Shown in pieces: positions 18,318 through 26,659 of a stretch of DNA of 64,000 bases. The stretch is taken from contig NZ_RDFA01000002.1 of assembly GCF_004118325.1 (NCBI RefSeq), positions 129,001 to 193,000 of the forward strand, read 5' to 3'. A program made the position numbers and the translations under genes. This DNA is from Halorientalis pallida (GTDB lineage Archaea; Halobacteriota; Halobacteria; Halobacteriales; Haloarculaceae). Numbering within the stretch: the stretch's first letter is position 1; each line of letters begins with the position of its first letter. The notes below the pieces were generated by a model. That model ran no database searches. It saw nothing but the letters and a program-made list of their open reading frames with translations, and had not been told where the DNA came from.

Positions 18318-18809
18318 ATGGAACTGAACCGACGACGGTACCTTGCGACCCTTGGAACGACCGCCAGCGCCCTCGCCCTCGCTGGCTGTTCAGAAAGTGA
18401 TTCCGGAGACTCCGGCGGCGGAGACGCGAACGACAACAGCGGAGACAGCAGTAACGGGAACTCGGACAACAGTGGCGGCGACAGTAACAGCGGAAACAGC
18501 AACGACGGGAACAGCGGAGACGGTGGTGGCAACGACCAGCCCGACGTGGAAATCCTGAACCACGAGTTCTACAGCGAAGAGTTCTCGTCCGGTGTCCGTG
18601 GCACCGCTGTCAACAACACAGATAGTGAAATCGGCTACGTCGAGGCGACCGCGACGTTCCTCGACTCGGAAGGTACGCAGATAGGTGAAGGACTCGACAA
18701 CGTGAGCGACCTTGCCGGTGGTCGTGAGTGGGAATTTGATTGTATGTTCACGGGCGACGACGCCAGCCGTATCGAAGAGTACGAAGTCGAAGTAACGACC
18801 GGGTTCTGA
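18318..18809 (+). CDS. Exported lipoprotein with Gly/Ser/Asn linker
   Basis: The product has 163 residues. A twin-arginine-like N-terminus (NRRRYLATLG) is followed by a hydrophobic stretch and lipobox LAGC. A low-complexity linker of Gly, Ser, Asn and Asp (about 26-75) separates it from a C-terminal beta domain. That domain contains VRGTAVNNTDSEIGYVEATA, which matches the FxLYD-type or similar small extracytoplasmic domain. It is anchored at the outer face of the membrane. Role in the element unknown. Confidence 0.8.
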   Translation: MELNRRRYLATLGTTASALALAGCSESDSGDSGGGDANDNSGDSSNGNSDNSGGDSNSGNSNDGNSGDGGGNDQPDVEILNHEFYSEEFSSGVRGTAVNNTDSEIGYVEATATFLDSEGTQIGEGLDNVSDLAGGREWEFDCMFTGDDASRIEEYEVEVTTGF

Positions 18810-18838
18810 CGCCCCTTTTTCCACATTTGACCGACTCG

Positions 18839-19828
18839 TTACTGTCCACCAGCAGACGTATGGAACGACCGACCGCTTCGGAACTCGGTCAGTTCGTCAA
18901 TCCGCTCTTCGAGTGCCGCGATTTCCTCGCGGAGTTCGTCGGCTTCCTCGCCTTCTGTCTCTGCCAGCCTGTCTTTGAGTCCCTGTAGGCGCGTCTCTTT
19001 CTCTTCCTCGTCAACGTCCGCCTTCCGGACGTACTCGCTCTCTTCGACTTCGTACACGTCCGTCTCGGATAGTTCCGTGACTTCGAGGGCTTCGTCCACT
19101 TTGCTTGAATCCACCGTGGTCAACCGCTCGCGTTCAATCCCGGCGGCCTCGAAAGCGTTCAGGACTAACTCGTCGTCTTTGAGCGACCAGTTCCGACGAC
19201 TCGTCCGCTGGACTGACCCGAACTGACCGGACACCGGCTGGTCGTGGTGAAGCCTGTCGAGAAGGACAGCCCGCACGTCTTGACGCAGGTCGTTGGCGTT
19301 CCGTTGCGTATCGGATAAGAGCGTGTAGAGGTTCACCAGAGCGGGCGTCTCTACGTCTTCGAGCGTGGTCACGTCGTGGCGTTCGAGGGCGTCAATCAAC
19401 AGCAGACCGTCCGCATACACGTCCACATCCGGCTCTTCACGCTCTTCGTCGCCGTCGTCGGTGCCTTCGGTCGCGTCCACCAACGGCGAGCCTGTGGGCG
19501 TCTCACTCTCTGTCAGCGTTCCCTCGCGGTCGTCCACCTCGAAACGCGGATGTAAGGACAGCACTGTCGCATAGGGTTCGGCGTCCGGTGGGAGTCGGTC
19601 TAACTCGAACTCGCCACGCGAGTCTTGAACCCGCTGAAACAGCGTCTCGAACTGGTCGCGCTGAAGGGGTATCGTCTCGTCGTCGTCCCGGTACTGAATC
19701 AGTACACGCGGTTCCTGAACGTCCGTGACGCGAAACGCCTTCCGCGAGAGTGGGGTGACGAGGGTCGCGTCTGAAGGGAGTTCTTCGACGTTTTCTAAGA
19801 GATTCTGCCACGTAGAGCCGAAGGCCAT
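18839..19828 (-). CDS. Hypothetical element protein with C-terminal coiled coil
   Basis: The product has 329 residues from ATG 19828; the longer open frame to 20038 runs into the integrase gene and lacks protein character. The N-terminal 100 residues are mixed alpha/beta. The middle is highly acidic. A short helical unit with GIERERLTTVDSSKVDEALE resembles a helix-hairpin or SAP-like DNA-binding segment. The last 50 residues form a Glu/Arg-rich coiled coil. It sits directly downstream of the integrase (51 bp apart, same strand), which suggests a role with integration or replication. Family unknown. Confidence 0.65.
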   Translation of the reverse strand: MAFGSTWQNLLENVEELPSDATLVTPLSRKAFRVTDVQEPRVLIQYRDDDETIPLQRDQFETLFQRVQDSRGEFELDRLPPDAEPYATVLSLHPRFEVDDREGTLTESETPTGSPLVDATEGTDDGDEEREEPDVDVYADGLLLIDALERHDVTTLEDVETPALVNLYTLLSDTQRNANDLRQDVRAVLLDRLHHDQPVSGQFGSVQRTSRRNWSLKDDELVLNAFEAAGIERERLTTVDSSKVDEALEVTELSETDVYEVEESEYVRKADVDEEEKETRLQGLKDRLAETEGEEADELREEIAALEERIDELTEFRSGRSFHTSAGGQ

Positions 19829-19878
19829 GCGAGCGGATACGAACGAGCGGAATAAAACGTTCAGGTGGGTGATTCGGT

Positions 19879-21069
19879 CTACCAGATTTGCTCTACAGCA
19901 CTGTTCCGCGTTTCTGCGTCCGAGTGTAGGTACTTCATAGTCGTGTTCAGACTCTTGTGCCGTAGTTGCTCCTTCGCGTGGTGCGGGCCGACGTGGTTGG
20001 CCCAATACGTCGCCACCCCGTGTCGGATAGAGTACCACGAGATTTCCTTATGCTCGGGAATCGGAACATCACCGCTCTCGATTACCCGGTGAAGGAGTGC
20101 GTTACACGACTTGGAACTGTACGGCGACGACTTCTGCGTTAGCCACAACTCGTCCCTGCCGTCGTACTTGTCCATCGAAGCCCTTTCATCGAGCCACCGT
20201 TTCAGGGCCTTCGCTGTCCGGCCTTTGATTGCACAGTTCCAATGCGCCTCGTTCTTCGTGGCCTCGTCTTTCGGGATGTTCAGTTCGTTGTCTTCGAGGT
20301 TCACCCACGACACCTTCGCCCGTCCAACCTCGATAGGGCGTAGTCCGGTGTCGAGCGTGACCGCTATCATGGACGGGTACTTCCACGAGTTCGCTTCTTT
20401 GAACTCCGCCGGGCCGACCTTCTCCTTGGGGATACCAAGACGCTGTGCGACGAAGGACTTCAGTTGGCTCCGCTCGTCCGGCGACACCGAATGGTAACTC
20501 TTCACCGACGAGTGTTCGAGCGCCGCTTGGTACAACGGCTCGAACGCGCTACGTCGAAGGTAGTCCCGTTCGTCACCGTTGGATTGCGAGAGTTCCACAT
20601 CGAGTTCCCACTCGTAGTCCGTTCCCCGGACGTGGTTGCTGAAGCGGAAGTACCGCTTAATGTCCTTGGCGTGGTGTAGGACGGTCGAATCAATCATCCC
20701 ATCCGACTGGTCGAGGACGCGAACGAACTTGTCCGCGTGGTCGGGCGTGAACTGCGTAGTGTACTGGTTCTCGTACCGCCACAGCCACCGGAAGGCCGTT
20801 TCGAGTTTGTAGTGGGTGGATTCGAGCGTCGAGTGGGCAAGTCCCTCGTGCTTCTCGGGGTTCTTCCCGTAGGTTGCGAGCCACGACAACAGTTCGTGCT
20901 TGAAGTCACGGTAGTCGTCCACCATGTTCAGCCCGAACTCTTGTAGGTCGCGCTTCGAGCGCTCGCTGACCAGTGGGTACTCGAACTCGTAGTCCTCGGG
21001 CGCGGGTGGTATCTCTGCGGATACCGCGTCCCCACTACCGAGGTTGTCGAGCGGGTCAGCCCGGTTCAT
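19879..21069 (-). CDS. int: Tyrosine recombinase (integrase) of the element
   Basis: The product has 396 residues. The N-terminal SAM-like core-binding domain spans about 40-160. The catalytic domain contains LDTGLRPIEVGRAKVSW (first Arg), a K-containing beta strand (NCAIKGRTAKALKRWL), the H-x-x-R-like box WYSIRHGVATYWANH, then LRHKS and the nucleophile tyrosine in TMKYLH. All six expected positions look filled. It lies about 180 bp from the tRNA-Thr 3' end, the standard position for SSV/pNOB-independent haloarchaeal integrases whose gene is not split by integration. It catalyses recombination between the 58-bp repeats. Confidence 0.93.
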   Translation of the reverse strand: MNRADPLDNLGSGDAVSAEIPPAPEDYEFEYPLVSERSKRDLQEFGLNMVDDYRDFKHELLSWLATYGKNPEKHEGLAHSTLESTHYKLETAFRWLWRYENQYTTQFTPDHADKFVRVLDQSDGMIDSTVLHHAKDIKRYFRFSNHVRGTDYEWELDVELSQSNGDERDYLRRSAFEPLYQAALEHSSVKSYHSVSPDERSQLKSFVAQRLGIPKEKVGPAEFKEANSWKYPSMIAVTLDTGLRPIEVGRAKVSWVNLEDNELNIPKDEATKNEAHWNCAIKGRTAKALKRWLDERASMDKYDGRDELWLTQKSSPYSSKSCNALLHRVIESGDVPIPEHKEISWYSIRHGVATYWANHVGPHHAKEQLRHKSLNTTMKYLHSDAETRNSAVEQIW

Positions 21070-21251
21070 CGGTACCGCTCACCCCCCGAATCGCCGGACG
21101 GCACGGCACCGTATCTTATGGTGTCCTGACAACAACGCGAATCGCAAGACGGCGACGGGGTGGACGTGTAGTGAAACGTAACGTTCCTGAGTTCCATTTG
21201 TTCTCTCCTAAGAAGGGCGTAAAATGGGGAGAGAGGCGCTGAAACGCTTGA

Positions 21252-21309
21252 AGCCTAGGCCGGAATTTGAATCCGGGGTCTCGTCCTTACCAAGGACGCG
21301 CTTTACCGC
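21252..21309 (-). repeat. attR: 58-bp repeat inside intact tRNA-Thr
   Basis: It is identical to 3-60, from the discriminator base to the D-loop of tRNA-Thr. At this end the sequence continues into the missing tRNA 5' part, so the element has restored a complete tRNA gene. Confidence 0.92.
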
Positions 21310-21323
21310 TAAGCTACCCAGGC
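21252..21323 (-). tRNA. tRNA-Thr(GGU)
   Basis: It has a full cloverleaf of 72 nt including the discriminator. The acceptor GCCTGGG pairs with CCTAGGC with one G-T pair. The anticodon stem CGTCC/GGACG holds loop TTGGTAA, giving anticodon GGT. The T-arm is CCGGA TTCAAAT TCCGG. The discriminator is T, usual for archaeal tRNA-Thr. There is no intron. It serves as the integration site. Confidence 0.96.
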
Positions 21324-21440
21324 ACTACGTGGGTGCGTGCACCCAATTTCCGCCTTCCGCACTCGATTCTACTACATAGCTGTATAAGAATGTGATGAAA
21401 GCCGCCGAGTGTGCCGTACCGTGACGTGCCAATAATTAAA

Positions 21441-22760
21441 TCAGGATTTTCGAGGTTGAACATCGGGAAGAGAAGCATCAACCAGTTCAGCTTGTTTCTC
21501 ACCGGGAAGAAGTTCCAATTGAGAATGGCATTTTTTACAGACAGTCACTAAATTTGTTAAATCATTTGCCTTATCTACAACACGTTCTACAATCTTCCGG
21601 TCAGACTCGGATAGAAATTCTTCTGAGCGAACCTTTCCTTTTAATCCACTTGGCAATTTATCAAAAAGGGACATGATTTTGTGAAGGTGATGAACCTCTA
21701 AATCACGATCATAGATTTCAATATGCTCCTCCGAAGTCAAGCCACAACTTCGACATTTGTAATTGTCGCGCTCACGGACTTCTTCAACTATATTGCGCCA
21801 ATTTGAACCATAGGGAAATTCCAAGTAAGACCCGTCATCGTAAGTATATAGATCAGCGAGTTCTTTCATATCATTCCATGAACCAAACGAATTTTTCATT
21901 ACCCACGGTACTGGGTCTATAGGGCGTCGATGTTCCCTGTAGTCACGTATTCTTGGACGTCGCCCCAGTTTTCCAGCGACATGTTGGAGCGCCTCGATGC
22001 ATTCTTCTTCGGTATATTGAGACGGTTGAGGTAACAACCCTGCACTATCCAACGCCTGATTCCATGAGTCAAAAAGCCGCGTTATTGTATCAACAGACGG
22101 GTCTGTTGGGTGGTTTAATCTGAGATATGCTCTTTTTGATAACTGTCCGTCATGTCGTTCGCTGACACGAGATATTGAATTAATCATTTCCGATTTAGTC
22201 CATCCATGCTTCTCCACCACCTCAAGACCTGCTGCCTCCTTCGCAGCATTCCAAGATGAGAATCGGTGTTTGATGTTAGCCGCAGATATTTCTCCCTCGG
22301 AAATCGCTTTGTCATATTCTCTTTGACTGGGGGTCTTTCCAAGCCGATTCGCAACGTTACGGAGCATACGAACACACTCCTCTTCTGAGGGGCCATCAGG
22401 GACAGAAGAGCGAAGGGATAATCCAGCGGCCTTCTTGGCGGCGCTCCATGTATCAAATAGTCCCTTGTAAGCCCCTACGTTTGGTTCATCTTTGCGCGAA
22501 GCCTGCTGGTATTCCTCTAAAGTGGGGCTTCTGCCCAAGCGATTTGCGACCCGTTGGAGTGCGTCAATATATTCTTCCTGTGAAGGGCTAACTTCGCCCC
22601 CAGTCGGTCTTCGGTCAATATCGTGTTTTTTCATCCAACGGAGAACGGTATCTCCAGAAACTCCAGCAGTATCTCCAATTTTATCGAGATTTAATTCTTC
22701 TTCCCAATATTTCTCTCGGAGCCAATTTGCATTTCTGTATCTCTTCGTATCCTCAGACAT
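21441..22760 (-). CDS. HNH endonuclease with homing-associated repeats
   Basis: The product has 439 residues. An N-terminal HTH (about 8-45) is followed by four units of a ~60-residue repeat, each with a pattern like ALQRVANRLGRSPTLEEY followed by FDTWSAAKKAAGL. These match the homing-endonuclease-associated repeat. The C-terminus has an HNH nuclease: CRSCGL, DLEVHHLHKI, then NLTNLVTVCKKCHSQL. Codon use and base composition are much more A+T-rich than the flanking core genome. No intron or intein host is visible, so it appears free-standing. It is probably a selfish or element-derived nuclease. Confidence 0.82.
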   Translation of the reverse strand: MSEDTKRYRNANWLREKYWEEELNLDKIGDTAGVSGDTVLRWMKKHDIDRRPTGGEVSPSQEEYIDALQRVANRLGRSPTLEEYQQASRKDEPNVGAYKGLFDTWSAAKKAAGLSLRSSVPDGPSEEECVRMLRNVANRLGKTPSQREYDKAISEGEISAANIKHRFSSWNAAKEAAGLEVVEKHGWTKSEMINSISRVSERHDGQLSKRAYLRLNHPTDPSVDTITRLFDSWNQALDSAGLLPQPSQYTEEECIEALQHVAGKLGRRPRIRDYREHRRPIDPVPWVMKNSFGSWNDMKELADLYTYDDGSYLEFPYGSNWRNIVEEVRERDNYKCRSCGLTSEEHIEIYDRDLEVHHLHKIMSLFDKLPSGLKGKVRSEEFLSESDRKIVERVVDKANDLTNLVTVCKKCHSQLELLPGEKQAELVDASLPDVQPRKS

Positions 22761-22857
22761 TCCCGAATACTATCTGTTGTGTATTATCTCATCTAAAAAA
22801 TGTATTCTCCGCCTTTCGCCGGAACAGTCTGATGAGGCTCTATTGACTTATTTTCAC

Positions 22858-22990
22858 TTACCAAATTTGCTCCACCGCCGACGACCGAGTTTCCGAGTCT
22901 GAGTGGAGATACTTCATCGTCGTCGTCACGCTCTTGTGGCGAAGTTGCTCCTTCGTGTGTGATCCGGCCCGACGTGAATTATTCCAATAG
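22858..22990 (-). pseudogene. 3' remnant of a second tyrosine integrase
   Basis: Read leftward, it encodes HTKEQLRHKSVTTTMKYLHS and then DSETRSSAVEQIW before a stop. This is nearly identical to the C-terminus of the integrase at 19879-21069, including the catalytic Tyr. Just upstream, YWNN plus two single-base shifts correspond to YWANHVGPHHA of the intact gene. Nothing upstream of that is recognisable. It lies on the 5' side of the tRNA-Thr gene, where a simple integration at this site would not leave it. Confidence 0.85.
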
Positions 22991-23116
22991 CAAATAAATT
23001 TCAGTACTAAAATACATTAGTTGATATTTTCCCATCGGTACCAGTGGGGCAAAATGTTTCACTTACACCAACACAATTATTGCAATAATATTCATACATC
23101 ATCATGATGGAGGACA

Positions 23117-24373
23117 ATGTTGGAGACAACCCGCACATACTCTGCCACAATCAGGAATCACCAACAGGTTTGTGGCGATCTCAACCAGTGTGGGTTTGCG
23201 GCATCGAAACTGTGGAACGTTGGACGCCACTACATCCAGAAGCGGTGGGACGGCAACGGGGACATTCCCGACGAGGGAGAACTGAAATCGGAGTTGAAGG
23301 ACCACGAACGCTACAATGACCTGCATTCTCAGTCAAGTCAGCGAGTTCTTGAAGAGCTTGCTGAGGCGTTCACCAGTTGGTACAACTCCGACGACGGCAA
23401 CAACCCACCAGGATACCGAAAACGGGGCAACCGGCACCCACGCTCCACCGTGACTTGGAAGAGTGCGGGTATCAAACACGATGGCAAGCACGGACGAGTT
23501 CGACTCTCCAAAGGCCTCAATCTCAAAGATAGCCGGTCAGACGTCATCCTCGTAGAATACGAGACACAACCTGATGTGACCGTCGAGAATATCCAGCAGG
23601 TTCGAGCCGTTTGGAATGGTGACCAGTGGGAATTGCACCTCGTGTGTAGAAAACAGATTCCCATCGAAGATGCTCCAGGTGACAACACCGCTGGAATCGA
23701 CCTCGGGATCAGCAACTACCTTGCTATCGACTATGAGGACGGCCCTTGCGAGTTGTATCCTGGCAACCGGCTGAAAGAGGACAAGGACTACTTCACCCGT
23801 AAAGAATACCAGACTGAAGGTGAGAACGGCCCGTCAAATCGTGCACAGCGCGCACGCAGGACACTCTCTCGCCGAAAAGACCATTTGCTGCATACGCTCT
23901 CGAAGCACATCGTTGAGCGGTGTATCGAAGAAGGTATCGAGAAGATAGCCGTGGGCGACCTGAGCGGCATTCGGGAGCACGGTAGCGGCAAGTCACGAAA
24001 CTGGGGCAAGGGCGGGAACAGGAAGTTACATAGGTGGGAGTTCGACCGCTTCACCCGCATGCTGGAATACAAAGCCGAGGAACACGGGATACTGGTTGAC
24101 CGAGTCGATGAAAAGAATACATCAAAAACCTGCTCTTGTTGCGGGCAGATTCGAGACGCCAATCGCGTCGAGCGTGGGCTATACGTCTGTGACTCGTGCG
24201 ATACAGCGATGAACGCAGACGTAAACGGTGCGGTGAACATCCGCCGAAAGATAACTCAAACTCCCCCAAACGGGGATATGAGTAACGGCTGCCTGGCACA
24301 GCCCGGAGTCTACCTGTTCGATGCAACCACGGGTGTGTTTCACCCGCAAGAACAGGCAGACTGCGAACCATAA
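23117..24373 (+). CDS. tnpB: TnpB, IS1341-type RNA-guided nuclease-like protein
   Basis: The product has 418 residues, full length for the family. The N-terminal helical part begins with the typical METTRTY-like opening. The RuvC domain shows GIDLGISN (D near 195), then IAVGDLSGI where many TnpBs have an E in a VED-like motif, and NADVNGAVNI (third Asp). A zinc ribbon CSCC...CDSC lies between. In this family TnpB cuts DNA next to a short motif using an RNA encoded over its 3' end. It has no adjacent transposase. The GD in place of ED may mean an altered catalytic site (see findings). Confidence 0.93.
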   Translation: MLETTRTYSATIRNHQQVCGDLNQCGFAASKLWNVGRHYIQKRWDGNGDIPDEGELKSELKDHERYNDLHSQSSQRVLEELAEAFTSWYNSDDGNNPPGYRKRGNRHPRSTVTWKSAGIKHDGKHGRVRLSKGLNLKDSRSDVILVEYETQPDVTVENIQQVRAVWNGDQWELHLVCRKQIPIEDAPGDNTAGIDLGISNYLAIDYEDGPCELYPGNRLKEDKDYFTRKEYQTEGENGPSNRAQRARRTLSRRKDHLLHTLSKHIVERCIEEGIEKIAVGDLSGIREHGSGKSRNWGKGGNRKLHRWEFDRFTRMLEYKAEEHGILVDRVDEKNTSKTCSCCGQIRDANRVERGLYVCDSCDTAMNADVNGAVNIRRKITQTPPNGDMSNGCLAQPGVYLFDATTGVFHPQEQADCEP

Positions 24374-24422
24374 TATCCCAACGCTTGGGATTCACCCCGT
24401 TTCTGACCGGGTGAGGATGTCA
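24290..24422 (+). ncRNA. Candidate TnpB guide RNA (reRNA/omega RNA) at right end
   Basis: TnpB elements encode a scaffold RNA that overlaps the tnpB 3' end and runs out of the right end into a guide. Here the right end has a perfect hairpin ATCCCAA-CGC-TTGGGAT (24375-24391) and a second stem TCACCC/GGGTGA (24392-24414), then GAGGATGTC. The guide would start just after about 24422. The 5' boundary is a guess from the usual ~130-nt size. Confidence 0.4.
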
Positions 24423-24433
24423 GGCGTTTCGAT

Positions 24434-25195
24434 TTAATGGTCGGCAGAGGTCCGCGCACCGCCGGCGGGCGAGGGGTCGGTCCCGACGAGGCCACCGAGT
24501 CGTTCCTTGACCTCGCCGGTGAGGACGGCTTCGGCCTGTGGAAGCTCACCTTCGACGGTCGCGAGGTCGGTGACGAACTCTCGACAGCCGACCGGGGCGC
24601 TCCCGCCGGCGGCAGTGGTGCCGGCGACGACGGCCAACTCGAACACGTCGGCTTCGAGGTTGCCGTCGAGGGTGGGGTCGTCGGTCTCCCGGCGCAGGGT
24701 CTGGTCCTGACCGAACGAACGGACGACCGTGACGGCGGCCTCGGCCGCTTCCGTCCGGGCGAGGAGGTAGAAGCCGCGCGCGACGAGGATGTCCGCGACG
24801 AGGACGTCCAGGTCGGCCGCGGCGGCCGCCCGGTCTTTGCCGTCGGCGTCGCCGGATCGCGCCGCCGCGACCGCGGAGGTCGACCAGTCGTCGAGTCGAC
24901 CGTGGCCGGCCCACGGTTCGGCGTGGGCCAGCGAGCGGGTGAGACGGAGTCCTTCGTAGATCAACTGGACACCGGCGGCACGGTCGTCGAGCCCGTCGGT
25001 GCCGAGCGTCTCGTCGGAACCGGCCGGCGGCGCCTCGGCACCCTCGGCGACGGCCGCTGCACTGCACAGCGTCAGCGCGCCCGGCGCCATCGATCCGCCT
25101 TCGACGCGCTGTTCGATGCGCTCGAAGAGACGATCCGGATCGACGTCGTCGACGGCCTCCAGCGCCGCTCGCCGAACCGCAGCGGCTTCGTCCAT
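24434..25195 (-). CDS. Conserved haloarchaeal alpha-helical protein, unknown
   Basis: The product has 253 residues, almost entirely predicted helices, very rich in Ala, Glu and Asp, with no membrane segment. The N-terminus MDEAAAVRRAALEAVDDVDP and a central segment with YEGLRLTRSLAHAEPW fit an all-helical fold reminiscent of polyprenyl-synthase-like or DUF7114-type proteins. I have no solid family match. It is divergent from the enoyl-CoA hydratase gene (62 bp between starts), and its stop lies just beyond the TnpB element end. Confidence 0.7.
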   Translation of the reverse strand: MDEAAAVRRAALEAVDDVDPDRLFERIEQRVEGGSMAPGALTLCSAAAVAEGAEAPPAGSDETLGTDGLDDRAAGVQLIYEGLRLTRSLAHAEPWAGHGRLDDWSTSAVAAARSGDADGKDRAAAAADLDVLVADILVARGFYLLARTEAAEAAVTVVRSFGQDQTLRRETDDPTLDGNLEADVFELAVVAGTTAAGGSAPVGCREFVTDLATVEGELPQAEAVLTGEVKERLGGLVGTDPSPAGGARTSADH

Positions 25196-25256
25196 TACGG
25201 CGAACTAGCGGGGGGAAAGGCAAAGACCTTTGGAAACGACCGACCACGAACCCGGC

Positions 25257-25937
25257 ATGATAACCACCGAACGGGCCGACGACGTGCTGGTCGTCACGCT
25301 CGACCGGCCCGACCGACGTAACGCCCTCACCCCGTCGGGACTGGATGCGCTGGAAGCGGCCGTCACCGACGCCGCGGCCCCGGTCGTCTACCTGCGAGGC
25401 GCCGGCGACGCCTTCTGTGCCGGGGCCGACCTCGACGTGGTGGCCGACCTCGACGATCCCCGCGAGTTCGCCGCCCACGGTCAGGTAGTCGCCCGCGCCA
25501 TCGAGGACAGCGAGTCCGTCGTCGTCGCGGGGGTCGACGGGCCCGCCCGGGGCGGCGGCGTCGAACTCGCGCTGGCGTGTGACCTCCGGATCGGGACCAC
25601 GGACGCGACTTTCGCCGAGACCGGCGTCGAGCTGGGGCTGTTCGGTGCCTGGGGCGGTACCGCGCGTCTCCCCCGCGTGGTCGGAGAGGGCGAGGCCATG
25701 GACATCGCGCTCTCGGGCCGGGTCGTCGACGCCGAGGCGGCGCTCCGGATGGGACTGCTCTCCCGGATCACCGCCGAGCCCCGGGCCGTGGCGGACGAGA
25801 TCGCGAGCAACGACCACGGCGCGCTCGCCGCTCTCAAACGCCGGTTGCGCGACGACGCGGGCACGACCGAGCAGGAGCGGCGGGAAGCGGACGCGTTCGC
25901 GGCGTTGCACGCGGCGGCCGACTTCGACCGCGCGTAA
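25257..25937 (+). CDS. Enoyl-CoA hydratase/isomerase family protein
   Basis: The product has 226 residues from ATG 25257; a TTG at 25230 is in frame but less likely. Crotonase fold: LDRPDRRNALTPSGLDALE, then VVYLRGAGDAFCAGADLDV (first oxyanion-hole strand), and VDGPARGGGVELALACDLRI (second oxyanion hole with the GGG-E pattern). The segment ETGVELGLFGAWGGTARLPR corresponds to the second catalytic acid region. It is shorter than the usual 255-260 residues, mainly at the C-terminus. Substrate unknown; beta-oxidation or a branched-chain pathway is likely. Confidence 0.9.
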   Translation: MITTERADDVLVVTLDRPDRRNALTPSGLDALEAAVTDAAAPVVYLRGAGDAFCAGADLDVVADLDDPREFAAHGQVVARAIEDSESVVVAGVDGPARGGGVELALACDLRIGTTDATFAETGVELGLFGAWGGTARLPRVVGEGEAMDIALSGRVVDAEAALRMGLLSRITAEPRAVADEIASNDHGALAALKRRLRDDAGTTEQERREADAFAALHAAADFDRA

Positions 25938-26020
25938 CACCCCGGGCCCGCCGGAACTGCCGGACCGAAAAGATTGAATCGGGGACTCTCGAAGTGTGGG
26001 AGTACGAAACGGGGAGTCTC

Positions 26021-26659
26021 ATGCCGGAATGTAACTACTGTGACGCGTCGTTCGAGCAGGAGGGGGCGTATCTCGAACACCTGCACACCGACCACGACGA
26101 ATCGGAGCTGAGCCGCATCGACCGCCGCCGGGTCGCCAACCACGTCGGCGACGACGAGGACGGGGAGTTCCCGACGGGACCGGCCATCATCGGGGGTGTG
26201 CTCCTGTTGACCGTGGGCGTTCTCGTCTACGTCGTGTTCTTCCTCAACATCGGCGGTGGGAGCGGTCCCGCGGCCGCAAGCGGAAGCGTCGGTGAGGTCG
26301 AACAGACGCCGTACGGCCTCCAGACCGCCCACCAGCACGGGAGCATCGACGTGGTCATCGACGGCAACGCGCTCGAGTTCAGTCAGGAACAGTATCAGCT
26401 TCGTGACGACGCGTTCCACTTCGAGGGTGGCAACGGCCAGCGATGGCACGTACACGCTCAGGGCGTGACCCTGGAGTACGCAATGTCCACGCTGGGCATC
26501 GGCGTCACCGACACGTCGGTCACCTTCCAGGGGACGACCTACAACGAGAGCGACCCGGACACGAACGTCACGGTCGCCGTCAACGGTGACGACATCGACC
26601 CGTCGTCGTACGTCCTGCAGGACGGCGATAGTATCCGGGTCGTCGCGAACGCCAGCTAG
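26021..26659 (+). CDS. Zinc-finger and single-TM surface protein
   Basis: The product has 212 residues from ATG 26021. The extreme N-terminus is a C2H2-like finger: CNYCDASFEQEGAYLEHLHT plus a following HDE. A single TM helix (about 53-75) separates this cytoplasmic part from an extracellular beta domain with a WHVHAQGVTLEYAMSTLGIG segment, similar to copper/His-rich or ubiquitin-like halo proteins. It ends convergent with nadE, whose stop overlaps by 4 bp. Probable membrane-spanning sensor-like protein; function unknown. Confidence 0.75.
   Translation: MPECNYCDASFEQEGAYLEHLHTDHDESELSRIDRRRVANHVGDDEDGEFPTGPAIIGGVLLLTVGVLVYVVFFLNIGGGSGPAAASGSVGEVEQTPYGLQTAHQHGSIDVVIDGNALEFSQEQYQLRDDAFHFEGGNGQRWHVHAQGVTLEYAMSTLGIGVTDTSVTFQGTTYNESDPDTNVTVAVNGDDIDPSSYVLQDGDSIRVVANAS

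Larger units (their letters stand above)
3..21309. mobile_element. Integrative element in tRNA-Thr(GGU)
   Basis: A 58-bp perfect direct repeat (3-60 and 21252-21309) brackets about 21.2 kb. It equals the tRNA-Thr sequence from the discriminator base to the D-loop. A tyrosine integrase lies at the intact-tRNA end, as expected for haloarchaeal tRNA-targeting elements. Cargo includes a helicase-like protein, a type I restriction-modification operon, DNA-binding proteins and a winged-helix regulator. No capsid, terminase or conjugation gene is recognised, so it is either a plasmid-like integrated element or a degenerate provirus. Many genes are more A+T-rich than the core genome to the right. Confidence 0.9.
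22991..24422 (+). mobile_element. IS1341-type (IS200/IS605 family) element, TnpB only
   Basis: A tnpB gene (23117-24373) is followed by two closely spaced hairpins (24375-24391 and 24392-24414) and the terminal pattern GAGGATGTC, typical of haloarchaeal IS1341 right ends. No tnpA is present. The left end is not clearly defined and lies somewhere between the integrase remnant and 23060. The element directly adjoins the integrase remnant, so it probably helped truncate it. Confidence 0.75.

Noticed and set aside
24546-25940. Long minus-strand open frame of 464 codons
   Set aside because: It is an Arg-rich shadow of the crotonase gene and the helical protein gene, usual in GC-rich haloarchaeal DNA.
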